The notes under the pieces are model-generated. The model had not been told where the DNA came from. It saw nothing but the letters and a program-made list of their open reading frames with translations, and did no database searches. A stretch of 64,000 nucleotides of DNA from Psychrobacter sp. JCM 18903 (GTDB lineage: Bacteria; Pseudomonadota; Gammaproteobacteria; Pseudomonadales; Moraxellaceae): positions 1 through 64,000 of the forward strand of contig NZ_BAWJ01000003.1 in the NCBI RefSeq assembly GCF_000586475.1, in the 5' to 3' direction. Shown here in pieces: positions 49,101 to 58,058 of the stretch. The stretch's first letter is position 1; each line of letters starts with the position of its first letter. The translations under genes were made by a program, and so were the position numbers.

Positions 49101-50750
49101 ATGGGAACTAAAAAACCAAGCGACGCGACCAATGATATTGGTAAGGACATTCATACCGAAGTATCGAATAAAGAAAGCGGTCGCGTGCCGAATCCTGAGC
49201 ATACTGAAGGCAAAAATAAAAAACAAAATATTGAACAAACCCATGAGCAGGTCACTGATGATGTCATGCACCATCCTGATCTTATTAATCCGCTCGATGA
49301 TACGCGAATCGATATCAAGTCTGGTTATACGAAAGATTCACGTCGCTTAAAAGGCGATAACCACGAGTATGAGTATGATGCGGTCGTTTTAGGAGCAGGT
49401 CCTGCTGGCGAAGCGGCAGCTATGAAACTGACTAAATCTGGCAAAAAAGTGGTGGTTATTGATCCACGTGATCAGGTAGGTGGTAACTCTACCCATGTGG
49501 GTACGATTCCAAGTAAAGCACTGCGCCAATCGGTATTTAACCTCATTAACTTTCGCCGTGATCCTATGTTTACCAAGGCGATGGAGTACAAGCAAGTTCC
49601 TCTAAATAGAGTGCTTGCCAATGCTCGAAAAGTCATTCGCAATCAGGTTAGTACGCACACAAGATTCTATGAACGCAATCGCATTGAAGTGATTCAAGGT
49701 TGGGCAAGTTTCATTGATGCTCATACTTTGCGTGTTGAAACCGATGACAATGTCTTTGAAACCATTACCTTTAATAAAGCCATCGTAACGGTTGGTAGTC
49801 GTCCTTATCGCCCTGAAATTTTAGACTTTAACCATCCGCGCGTTTTTGATTCTGATAAAATTTTGCAAATGGATTATGTGGTCAAAAAAATTATCATCTA
49901 TGGCGCGGGCGTGATTGGTTGTGAGTATGCCTCTATCTTTACGGGTCTTGGTTATAAGGTTGATTTGATTAATAACCAAAATCAATTGCTCAGTTATCTC
50001 GATAGCGAGATTAGCGATGCTATCGCGCATGACTTTAGACAATTCGGCGTATTGATTCGTAGTAACGAAGAGATTGATCATCTTGAAACGCATGACGATT
50101 ATGTCGTCTTGCATCTAAAGAGTGGTAAGCGCATCAAATCTGATGCCATTCTTTGGTCAAATGGTCGCTCAGGTAATACGGAAGGTTTAAACTTAGAAGC
50201 GATTGGTCTAAAAGCAAACAGTCGTGGTCAATTAAAAGTTGATGATACCTATTGTACTGAAATCGAAAATATCTATGCCGCAGGCGATGTGATTGGTTGG
50301 CCATCTTTGGCTTCTGCCGCTTATGACCAAGGACGCTGTGCGGCGGCCTTTATGGTTGGTGATAGCGATGCGGAACCAGTGTCAAGCGTGCCAACTGGTA
50401 TCTATACGATTCCTGAGATTTCTTGTATCGGTAAAACTGAGCAAGAGCTAACCGACGAAAAAGTCCCATACGAAGTGGGTCAAGCATTCTTCAAGCATTT
50501 GGCACGAGCACAAATCATTGGTGAACGCTCAGGTGTTCTAAAGATTTTGTTCCATCGTGATACGTTGGAGATTTTAGGAATCCATTGCTACGGTAACCAT
50601 GCATCAGAGATTATTCATATTGGACAAGCCGTGATGAAGTGTAAGAGTAATAATACACTTGAGTACTTTGTGAATACTACTTTTAATTATCCAACGATGG
50701 CAGAAGCCTATCGCGTGGCGGCACTAAATGGTCTTAATCGTGTTTTTTAA
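49101..50750 (+). CDS. sthA: Soluble pyridine nucleotide transhydrogenase SthA with long N-terminal extension
   Basis: SthA, a flavoprotein, moves reducing equivalents between NADPH and NAD+. From about residue 92 the chain closely follows E. coli Sth[69 protein letters not shown] and [26 protein letters not shown] at the end. SthA has no redox disulfide, and here even its single Cys is Ser (GGNSTH). The product is 549 residues against 466 in E. coli. The added 85 are hydrophilic and charged; GAGG lies before ATG 49101, so the extension seems real. Confidence 0.95.
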   Translation: MGTKKPSDATNDIGKDIHTEVSNKESGRVPNPEHTEGKNKKQNIEQTHEQVTDDVMHHPDLINPLDDTRIDIKSGYTKDSRRLKGDNHEYEYDAVVLGAGPAGEAAAMKLTKSGKKVVVIDPRDQVGGNSTHVGTIPSKALRQSVFNLINFRRDPMFTKAMEYKQVPLNRVLANARKVIRNQVSTHTRFYERNRIEVIQGWASFIDAHTLRVETDDNVFETITFNKAIVTVGSRPYRPEILDFNHPRVFDSDKILQMDYVVKKIIIYGAGVIGCEYASIFTGLGYKVDLINNQNQLLSYLDSEISDAIAHDFRQFGVLIRSNEEIDHLETHDDYVVLHLKSGKRIKSDAILWSNGRSGNTEGLNLEAIGLKANSRGQLKVDDTYCTEIENIYAAGDVIGWPSLASAAYDQGRCAAAFMVGDSDAEPVSSVPTGIYTIPEISCIGKTEQELTDEKVPYEVGQAFFKHLARAQIIGERSGVLKILFHRDTLEILGIHCYGNHASEIIHIGQAVMKCKSNNTLEYFVNTTFNYPTMAEAYRVAALNGLNRVF

Positions 50751-50777
50751 GTGATAGAATCTTAAAACGTTATAAAT

Positions 50778-50812
50778 AAAAAAGCGTCTGCTATGTTAGC
50801 AGGCGCTTTTTT
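50778..50812 (+). terminator. Rho-independent terminator of sthA
   Basis: AAAAAAGCGTCTGCTA pairs with TAGCAGGCGCTTTTTT (one G-U) around a short loop, 28 bases after the sthA stop. It also faces the end of the minus-strand permease and may serve both. Confidence 0.88.
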
Positions 50813-50878
50813 GATTCAGGATTATTGATTTGGCTTTTATTGATGGCAGGTGCTAATGACATGCAATAGTCTTTTGCT

Positions 50879-52081
50879 TTAGGACACTGTTTTAAGTGCT
50901 TTATTTGCATCATGCCAGCGCATCCACATAAGTAGCGCAAAGTAAAACACCCATAAGGCGGCTAGTGCATAAAATCCAGTAGAAACTTGGGAAATACTAG
51001 CCCCCATTTGATTAAGCTGAACGGAGGTGTTGATACCCGGTGTCGTGGGTACGAACCAACGTATGATTTGTAAAACTGTGGGCAGCTGATCTGCTGGCCA
51101 CGGATAACCACTGACAAAAAACATCGGTAGTGAGCTAAAAATTAGGATTTGCATACTACGTTCGCGCTGGCGAAACCAGAGTCCAAACACACAGCCAAGT
51201 GTCGCCACGGTTGGGCAAAATAACAGAAGGAACAGTAAACTGCCAAGCATGTTTTGCCCACGCGGATAGTGGTGTAGCTCAAATGTCCAGCCATAATAAA
51301 AGCAGCCAATAATGAAGCTAAACATACTGAGCGCAGCAATTCGCCCAAGCCAACCACGGATACTCGTCGCATGTCGCCGCTGCTCATACCACGTACCAAT
51401 CAGCATCGCTGTGGCGATTAATAAGGTTTGTTGCAAAATTAGAATAGAGACCGCTGGCACTACGTAAGCGCCATAACCTTCTGTTTGATTGTATAGAGGG
51501 ACAATCACTAATGGTACTGCTTGAGTATTAGCAGCCGCTGTTGCTGAATAAGCACCTTGTGCCACATTTTTTTTGACTTCAATCCCTGCTGATACCGTAC
51601 TGACTGCTTTTAAAAACCCCATCTGCACGTTTTTATTTAACAGAAAGTAGCCGCCATTACCCAATACGCTGACGCTCGCAGCTTTTCCCGATAGTACTTG
51701 CTGCTCAAGCCCACTTGGAATGACCATGTATCCAGCGATTTCATCTGACCACATAGCCTCTTTAGCCTGCTGCTCGTTGAGAAAAAGCTGTGTGTCTAAC
51801 TGCGGACTGGCACTCGCATAGCGAACGATGGTTCGTGATAGATTACTATTGTCGTTATCAATGATACCAACAGGTACATGGTTGACCACCTCTGTCGAAT
51901 AAGGCCAAGGATAAAAGAAGCCATAAATAATGGGGGCAATCAGTAAGAGTAATAGCACACCTTTATCAGAAAAGATGTCCTTAATGGTCTGTAAAAAACT
52001 ACCTAAGAAACTTGGTGTTGAAGACTGCTTGGTTGAATCTGACGTTGTCGAAGATAAATCGTCTTTTGGTGGTAATGACAT
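50879..52081 (-). CDS. ABC-2 type permease B of the efflux cluster
   Basis: An integral membrane subunit of the YhhJ/YbhR type. One N-terminal membrane helix (about 32-52), a large periplasmic domain with VPVGIIDNDNSNLSRTIVRYASASPQL, and five further helices (about 220-395). The start at 52081 is the second in-frame ATG and overlaps the TAA of permease A (TAATG), so the two are coupled. It is intact (400 residues). Such permeases normally work with an ATPase and an HlyD-type adaptor; no ATPase is encoded here. Confidence 0.88.
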   Translation of the reverse strand: MSLPPKDDLSSTTSDSTKQSSTPSFLGSFLQTIKDIFSDKGVLLLLLIAPIIYGFFYPWPYSTEVVNHVPVGIIDNDNSNLSRTIVRYASASPQLDTQLFLNEQQAKEAMWSDEIAGYMVIPSGLEQQVLSGKAASVSVLGNGGYFLLNKNVQMGFLKAVSTVSAGIEVKKNVAQGAYSATAAANTQAVPLVIVPLYNQTEGYGAYVVPAVSILILQQTLLIATAMLIGTWYEQRRHATSIRGWLGRIAALSMFSFIIGCFYYGWTFELHHYPRGQNMLGSLLFLLLFCPTVATLGCVFGLWFRQRERSMQILIFSSLPMFFVSGYPWPADQLPTVLQIIRWFVPTTPGINTSVQLNQMGASISQVSTGFYALAALWVFYFALLMWMRWHDANKALKTVS

Positions 52082-53414
52082 TAGCGCGCCCCCCAACGTT
52101 CAGGATGCGCCAGCGCGCGTTTGGTTAATAAAGTAGTCAGGGTCATCGCAATCGTCGTGGCAATAGCCAGACCATAGACGATCGGCAATGACACAGCAAC
52201 AGGGGCTTGCATCTGTAATTGTGCAATGTGCAGTTTTAGATAGTGAGTGAGTGGCAGTGCATCTGACCAATGCCGAGCACTGTCACTGATAGCAATATAA
52301 GGGAAGGTCACACCAGCAAAGGCATAAGAAGGTGCTGAAATAAAACCAGTAGCAGACAAGCCCATGCGTAATGAAAATGAGCCTAAGGTAAAGATAGCAC
52401 CCAGCCAAAACGATAGCATTATTAATAATATCAAACCAGCATAAGTTGCAAGCACTGAGCTCATGGCAACGGATTCTTGCGGCGTGGCAAGCCATAGAGC
52501 CAACATCGCCCAAATGCTAAAGGCCAATGTCGGCCAAAAGTATTTGCCCAACAGACCAAACAATAAGACTAAAACGTTTGCACTTTCCGTCATATCTTCA
52601 TTCGCATGACTAGAGACAGAGATTTGATCATTTTTGCTCATGTTATGGTTGTTTTCTACGGCATTTAATATTTGCTGATGTTGACTCGTTTTTTGTGATT
52701 CGTGTCAAATTAGGATGACCTGTACTGATAAAGCGATACCAGTGCCGAGTCGTTTATCCCGCAGCTCATGACCAATCGTCGTTGCACCGATCACCATCGC
52801 TAAAATATGCAGCAGCGCGGGTATGACCGTTGAAGCCAAAAACTGCTGATAATCGGTGGCTGCATTAAACAGGCTGATACGCTGTATGCCAATCGGTGAG
52901 TAAGCAATCGCAGCTTGCGACGGTGCCATGCCTTGTTTGACCAAGCGTTGTATCTCAACGCCTGCCGATAACGTCCCAGCGACCGCTTGAACGCTGGTTT
53001 GGATAATGCCGAATGTGTACCGTACTGAGCATTTACTTGTAAAATTAATGGAGCAGGCTCAGCAGATAAAATATGCCGAGAAAAATCTTCAGGGATAATG
53101 ACAATAGCGTAAATATCACGCTGCAAAATAGCCGCTTTTGCCTCAGCCTCTGAGTAATAAAGTTGTCTAACCGTTAGAGTAGGGCTGGCTTCCAAATAGC
53201 GTACCGCGGTATTGGCAATCGGGCTATTGTCTTGGTCTATCACCCCAATGGGCAAATCCGTAATCTGTGTTTGTGAAAATATCCACCAAATCAGTAGGAC
53301 GGTTGCCAGTGGTATCCAGACCACCATACTAAAGTCCCACGGATTTTTGGTCAAAAACCGTCGCTCATAGGCAGCACTACGTAAAAAAGCCTTACTTAAC
53401 TTCATCGGGTGCAT
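52081..53414 (-). CDS. ABC-2 type permease A of the efflux cluster, frame broken
   Basis: A paralogue of permease B. The N-terminal part has a membrane helix (about 28-46) and ITDLPIGVIDQDNSPIANTAVRYLEASP. The frame is lost at 53009-53010 (GG for GGG), repaired as THSGIIQTSVQAVAGTLSAGVE. Further on (near 52740 and 52640-52660) the best frame has HELRDKRLGTWYRFIS and then the four C-terminal helices ending AHPERWGAR; this part needs about three more bases, or has an in-frame TGA. The start at 53414 is four bases after hlyD. About 445 residues if restored. Confidence 0.78.
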
Positions 53415-53417
53415 GGC

Positions 53418-54601
53418 TTACTCTTGGCTTGCATTAGTAAGTGCTGGATTGACGCGTACAATAACGCTCATACCTGAGCGAATACGTGCATCGGGAGTCG
53501 TCGGACGTGCTTTTACTTCAAAGGTACGTACATCGAATCCATCATCATTATTGGTCGGCCGCCAAGTGGCAAAGTCAGACAATGTTGACGTAGCATAAAC
53601 GGTAAACTGTTTGGTATAAGGCTTATTTGCTGATGACAGCGCAGGAATCGTACCAGTAAATTGCTGACCAATCGCAAACTGGTTTAAGTAGGATTCGGTG
53701 ACATTAAGTACGACCCACTGCTCATCGGTATTGACCAACGTCAAGATAGGCACGCCTTGTCCGATGACTTCACCCGCGCTGACAATGACATTGTCCACAA
53801 TGCCTGCAATAGGGCTTTTTAAATTGGCTTCTTCTTTTGCCACCAGTGCTTCTTCTAGTTGCGCATCGACTTGCGCTACTTGCGCTGTCGCCGCTGATTT
53901 ATCTTCACTGCGTGCGCCTTCTTTTGCCAAATCGTATTGCAAGCGCGCCGCTTCAGTTTGATCTTGAGTGGCCAGATATTGCGCATACGCCTCATCGCGT
54001 TTTTGCCGTGCCATAAGGCCTTCTTCATAAAGGCGGTTGACACGCTGGTAAGTGTTCTCTGCCAAATCAGAAGCAGCTTTGTTGCTTGCCAAGCCGCTTT
54101 TGCTTGAGCGATCTCTTGTGGACGGGCGCCATTTTCGGCTTTATCTAACTGACTTTGTGCCATTTGCTTGCCAGCCAGCGCCTGATTGATCTTTGCGTTA
54201 ATCTCAGGCGAGTCCATTTCAATCAGCTGTTGCCCGACCGTCACCGCATCACCTTCTGTGACCAGAATTTTGGCAATACGTCCCGGTACTTTTGCAGCGA
54301 TGGAGGTTTGCTGCATCTGCATCTGCCCTTGCAAAGTCACGACTTCAGGTTCGCTATGCTGATTGCTTTTATATAGACCATAGGCAATAACGCCTAATAC
54401 AATCAGAACCAATAGCGCCAGAAGTGCCTTTTTTATCATGGCAGATTTATCCGCTTTTTCTGCATGGCGCTTATAAGTAGGCACTGCTTGCTCATTTTCA
54501 GCATCAGTTGCTTGATCGTTATGGTTATTGACTGAGTCGGTAGATTGCTCTGAGTCGTTTAACTTGCGCGAGTCGTCTGATTCGTTGGTAGATTCAGTCA
54601 T
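53418..54601 (-). CDS. HlyD family efflux adaptor, frame broken
   Basis: A membrane-fusion (adaptor) protein. A hydrophilic, Asn/Asp/Ser-rich N-terminus (about 1-55) is followed by one helix (KKALLALLVLIVLGVIAYGL), then a lipoyl-like segment (AAKVPGRIAKILVTEGDAVTVGQ), a long coiled-coil hairpin, and the second lipoyl half (LKSPIAGIVDNVIVSAGEVIGQG). The frame breaks at 54082-54083 (AA for AAA, minus strand); restored it reads AAWQANKAASDLAENTYQRVN. Total 394 residues. It fits a YhiI/YbhG-type adaptor between the permeases and TolC. Confidence 0.88.
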
Positions 54602-54649
54602 GACAGTGAGATTCCTAAAGCAGCAAAATTGAGGATAAAGGGTATGTTA

Positions 54650-55516
54650 TTAGTACATTCGTACAGCATAAGGTTTGGCGCTTTCTAAGGCTTCAGAATT
54701 AAAAATCGCACCAAAGGCGACGATAAATGCTGAATAATAAAGCCAAAGCATAATGACCACGGCAGCTGAAAGCGCGCCAAACTCAGCGCTATAGTTATTA
54801 AAGTTTTGCACATAAATCGAAAATAGCACAGACAATACAATCCAAAGAATGGTCGACAGAGCTGCTCCTGGCACCAGTTTTTTTAGCGCGACGGTGTCAC
54901 GGTTTGGGGCTAGGCGATAGAGGCTTAAAAAGCTCAAAAATATGATACCAGCCAATATAGGCCACCTGCTCCAAAGCGCAATCGTTTTAGCTATTTGCGG
55001 GAAGGGGAAATAGGCTGCCCCTACAGGAATAATAGCAATAGAAGAGACCGCTATAATCAAGATTACTACCGCGCCAAAGGTTAAGCTGACTGCTAAAATG
55101 TTACTTTGTATGAAGTTACGCTCTTGAGTGATATGAAAGGCGAGATTGATCAGAATAATTAAAGATTTAACACCTTTAGAGCCAGCATAAAGGGCGAGTA
55201 AGGTCGATAAGACAAGACTGAACGTGAGCGCGGATGTGGTATTAGAGACCAATGCGCTTAGGCGTGAATTGAGGACTTCATACACCGTATCAGGTATAAA
55301 CGGACGCAAAATCGAGATTTGCTCTTGCATCTCAGCTGGTGAAAACGCGAGACCATAAAGCAGTACAAACACCGCCATTACTGGAAAAATTGATAAAAAA
55401 CCAAAAAATCCCACGCTCGCGCAGTGCGCCCAAACATTAGAGTTGTTCGCAATACGCCACGTCTTTAATGAAGGCTGCAGCCAGTTACTTATTAATTTAG
55501 AAGTCGGGTTTTTCAT
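54650..55516 (-). CDS. YihY/BrkB family inner-membrane protein
   Basis: The 288-residue protein has about six membrane helices and matches the YihY/virulence factor BrkB pattern: NNSNVWAHCASVGFFGFLSIFPVMAV near the start, KSLIILINLAFHITQERNF, FPFPQIAKTI-type loop, LVPGAALSTILWIVLSVLFSIYVQNFNNYSAEFGALSAAVVIMLWLYYSAFIVAFGAIFNSE in the C-terminal half. Its function is not established. It lies between hlyD and the repeat/TolC region; the 48-base gap to hlyD fits cotranscription. Confidence 0.88.
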   Translation of the reverse strand: MKNPTSKLISNWLQPSLKTWRIANNSNVWAHCASVGFFGFLSIFPVMAVFVLLYGLAFSPAEMQEQISILRPFIPDTVYEVLNSRLSALVSNTTSALTFSLVLSTLLALYAGSKGVKSLIILINLAFHITQERNFIQSNILAVSLTFGAVVILIIAVSSIAIIPVGAAYFPFPQIAKTIALWSRWPILAGIIFLSFLSLYRLAPNRDTVALKKLVPGAALSTILWIVLSVLFSIYVQNFNNYSAEFGALSAAVVIMLWLYYSAFIVAFGAIFNSEALESAKPYAVRMY

Positions 55517-55577
55517 AAAACAGTATTCACAATAGAGTTAGCAATAGTATGGTTATTGATAGCTTTATGATAATTAG

Positions 55578-55686
55578 TATGGTCAGGCTACTGTAATAGT
55601 ATTGCGGCGCTAACCTCGCTTGAGGTATCAAATATACCTCTTCGCTCAGCTGCCTTGTCATACTTTAAAATCGAATCAACTATATA
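55578..55686. repeat. Dispersed inverted-repeat element, copy 3
   Basis: A ~109-bp intergenic element with TATGGTCAGGCTACTGTAA near the left end and TCGAATCAACTATATAA at the right. Its core GCTAACCTCGCTTGAGGTAT and CGCTCAGCTGCCTTGTCA matches copy 2 in reverse. It lies between the TolC-like gene and yihY on the minus strand, so it may separate their transcripts. Confidence 0.6.
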
Positions 55687-55726
55687 AACGCTTATCCACA
55701 CTATCTATCATTTTCAAATTAAATCA

Positions 55727-57436
55727 TTACTCAGTATACAAAGTCGGTAATCGAATATCAGCAGCATTAAGATAGGCATTAAAGGCAAGAGGCGTACCAC
55801 AGCTTTGCATGAGTGCGGCCAGCGATTGTACATAGCTGTTCGCCGCTTGCGCTTGTTCAGTACGTGCTTTAAGCGACTGCGTTTGTGCTTGGACTACCTC
55901 AATCGGTGTATTTACACCTTCTTGTAGCCCCAACTGGCGCAAACGTAAGACTTCTGCGGCCAGATCTACGTTACTTTGTAATGCCTGATAACGAGATTGG
56001 GCATTATTAACATCGTGCCAGTTTTTTTCGACCAGTAATAATAAATTGTCACTGACTTCGATTTCAGACAGATCCGCTTGGCGTATTTTGGCATTGCTCG
56101 ATGCGAGTGATGCATTTTTATCAAGACCACCCCACAGCTTCCAGCTGGCTGATATACCGGCTACCCAACTGGGGTCTTTTTCAATTTGTCCGTAGCCATA
56201 GAGCATGACGGTAGGCTTGTGACCAGTATCTGATAGCGCATGTAGCTGCTCAGCTTGCGCGCGTTTGGCGGCGACTTTTTGTAGACCTGGGTGATTGGTG
56301 AGTGATAAATTCTGAAAATAGTTTACATCGGGTAAAGGACGGCTAGAGACGAATAACGGTGTCGTAGGTTTGATGCGATAGTCGGTACGCAATAACCGCT
56401 GTAAAGCCATCATCGCAAGACGAGCATCGTTATTGGCATTGACGGACTCACTTTTTGCATCGGCAAGCGCAGATTGTGCTTCTAGGCGATCAACACGTGA
56501 GATAAAACCTTCTTCAAAAAGCCGCTGCGCCATATGATCAGTCTGCTGCAAGGTATCATAAGCATCTTCGCGTAAATAAGCGGCAATGATGGCCAGCTGT
56601 GCCTTAAAATAACGCTCAATCAGGGTATTATAAAGCTCGTTTTTATCCAATAGGCTGTCTGCGACGGCTTCTTGGGTACGGGCATTGGAAGCACCTGTCA
56701 AAGCGTTGGTACGTCCAGCAGTATAGATGGGCCAAACCACGCCCAGACCTGCACCAGCCGTTGAGCCTGAGCGCTTTAACTCATAAGAATCTGGGATACG
56801 CTCACCGACCAATTCACCAAAATTCGGCAAATCTGGTAATGGTGGAATAGGCGGAATCACATTATCGACACCATTGTTAACGTCATTAACAATACCGTTT
56901 TTCAATGATGATAAGTCAAGATCCGCGTCTAAGTTGTAAGCATTGGCTGATAATTGGGCAAACACCAATGGATTGTCTAAGGTTTTGAGCGCATCCGTTT
57001 GGTATTCACTAGCAGCAATCGCCGCTTGATTGGCGGCCAGTTTCGGTGACACTTGCAATAAAATATTTTGAGCTTGCTCAAGGCTTAACAGGCTAGATAC
57101 TTCTAATGGATAACTATTATCAATACTTTTATGGGTAATGGGATCGATAAGCGTTGTTAAGCCAGTTTTTTGCTCGGCTTGACCCATGTCTGTATCTGTC
57201 GTTGACCTTCTATTTTGAATCTCGTTTTTTTGAGTACTGTTTTGAGCGCTGTCTTGAATACTGCTTTGAGTACTGTATTGAGTGTCAGCGTCGATAATTT
57301 GCGTCACTGCAACGGCTGTGACCTCATTCGGTGACTCGATATTATGATCCGTAGCGCTTGCAAAAACAGGCGCCGCTAAACCCATGAACGTAATCGTCAT
57401 CACCGCAGTAGACAGAGTCGATAAAGCAAATTTCAT
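55727..57436 (-). CDS. TolC family outer-membrane efflux protein
   Basis: The 569-residue product has a signal peptide (AVMTITFMGLAAPVFA, cleavage near residue 27) and two outer-membrane efflux protein repeats with long coiled helices (EQAQNILLQVSPKLAANQAAI, FEEGFISRVDRLEAQSALADA, ATLRLRQLGLQEGVNTPIEVVQAQ-type). An unusual Gln/Ser-rich segment (QYSTQSSIQDSAQNSTQ) lies at residues 57-75, encoded by imperfect direct repeats. It probably partners with the HlyD-type adaptor and permeases encoded downstream. Confidence 0.9.
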   Translation of the reverse strand: MKFALSTLSTAVMTITFMGLAAPVFASATDHNIESPNEVTAVAVTQIIDADTQYSTQSSIQDSAQNSTQKNEIQNRRSTTDTDMGQAEQKTGLTTLIDPITHKSIDNSYPLEVSSLLSLEQAQNILLQVSPKLAANQAAIAASEYQTDALKTLDNPLVFAQLSANAYNLDADLDLSSLKNGIVNDVNNGVDNVIPPIPPLPDLPNFGELVGERIPDSYELKRSGSTAGAGLGVVWPIYTAGRTNALTGASNARTQEAVADSLLDKNELYNTLIERYFKAQLAIIAAYLREDAYDTLQQTDHMAQRLFEEGFISRVDRLEAQSALADAKSESVNANNDARLAMMALQRLLRTDYRIKPTTPLFVSSRPLPDVNYFQNLSLTNHPGLQKVAAKRAQAEQLHALSDTGHKPTVMLYGYGQIEKDPSWVAGISASWKLWGGLDKNASLASSNAKIRQADLSEIEVSDNLLLLVEKNWHDVNNAQSRYQALQSNVDLAAEVLRLRQLGLQEGVNTPIEVVQAQTQSLKARTEQAQAANSYVQSLAALMQSCGTPLAFNAYLNAADIRLPTLYTE

Positions 57437-58058
57437 AAGTCACATAAGCCATTAATTAGAATGCAAAGTATTTTAGAGTCAGGCAAAAAAGTATCAAAAA
57501 TATCAACTGTTACGGTCAAACCCTGTCCAAACAGTTCAATATGGGCAACCATTAACAGAAGCCAATATTTTGTTATGGATAACAAGCGCTACACTGTAGT
57601 GGCACAATAGTGACGGGTCAATGCTCAGTATTTGCTTACTGTGCGTTGAATAAGCCATGATTTTATGTTAGAGGTCGGGTGTTAAGACAAATAATAACAT
57701 CATTTGTTAATTAATAATAAAAGGTTTATCAAGTCATTAGCACTTAAATCGATTTTAGATCACTTTTAAAAGTTTTCAGCGAAAATGATGGTTAGTTATG
57801 ATTGTTGTACTACAAAGCAGCTTATAAACTATACATAACAGTGGTGTGTGCTATATTTCAGCACCTTATAGCATTGAGCAAGATTAAAATGAATGGCATT
57901 TATTTTAACTGTCAGCAATTGCTCATTGGCGCAGTGCTAATGTAAATAAAACTGGCTATTGTGATAAGCGTTACTCACAAAAAGTATGTGCTATCAATCA
58001 AAACTCGGCTATAAAATATAATTGTAAAAAATGAATGCGACAAAATAGGATGTGAGTA
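57437..58058. other. Intergenic region upstream of glpK
   Basis: A 622-base divergent gap with no gene seen. It contains a GTTAT-GG-ATAAC inverted repeat at about 57574, the palindrome listed at 57959-57980, a TATAAT at 58017-58022 and AGGA before the glpK ATG. Promoters for both flanking genes should lie here. Confidence 0.5.
57959..57980. promoter_or_regulatory. Imperfect palindrome upstream of glpK
   Basis: TTGTGATAAGCG followed by TTACTCACAA forms a 9-base imperfect inverted repeat ending in TTGTGA/TCACAA. It lies about 37 bases upstream of the TATAAT. The half-sites resemble those of CRP/Vfr but are spaced 10 bases apart rather than the usual 6, so another regulator is as likely. Confidence 0.35.

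Noticed and set aside
52640..52760. In-frame TGA in permease A as a selenocysteine codon
   Set aside because: No SECIS-like hairpin is apparent and ABC-2 permeases do not use selenocysteine. An adjacent frame gives family-like sequence (RLGTWYRFIS), so missing bases are more likely.
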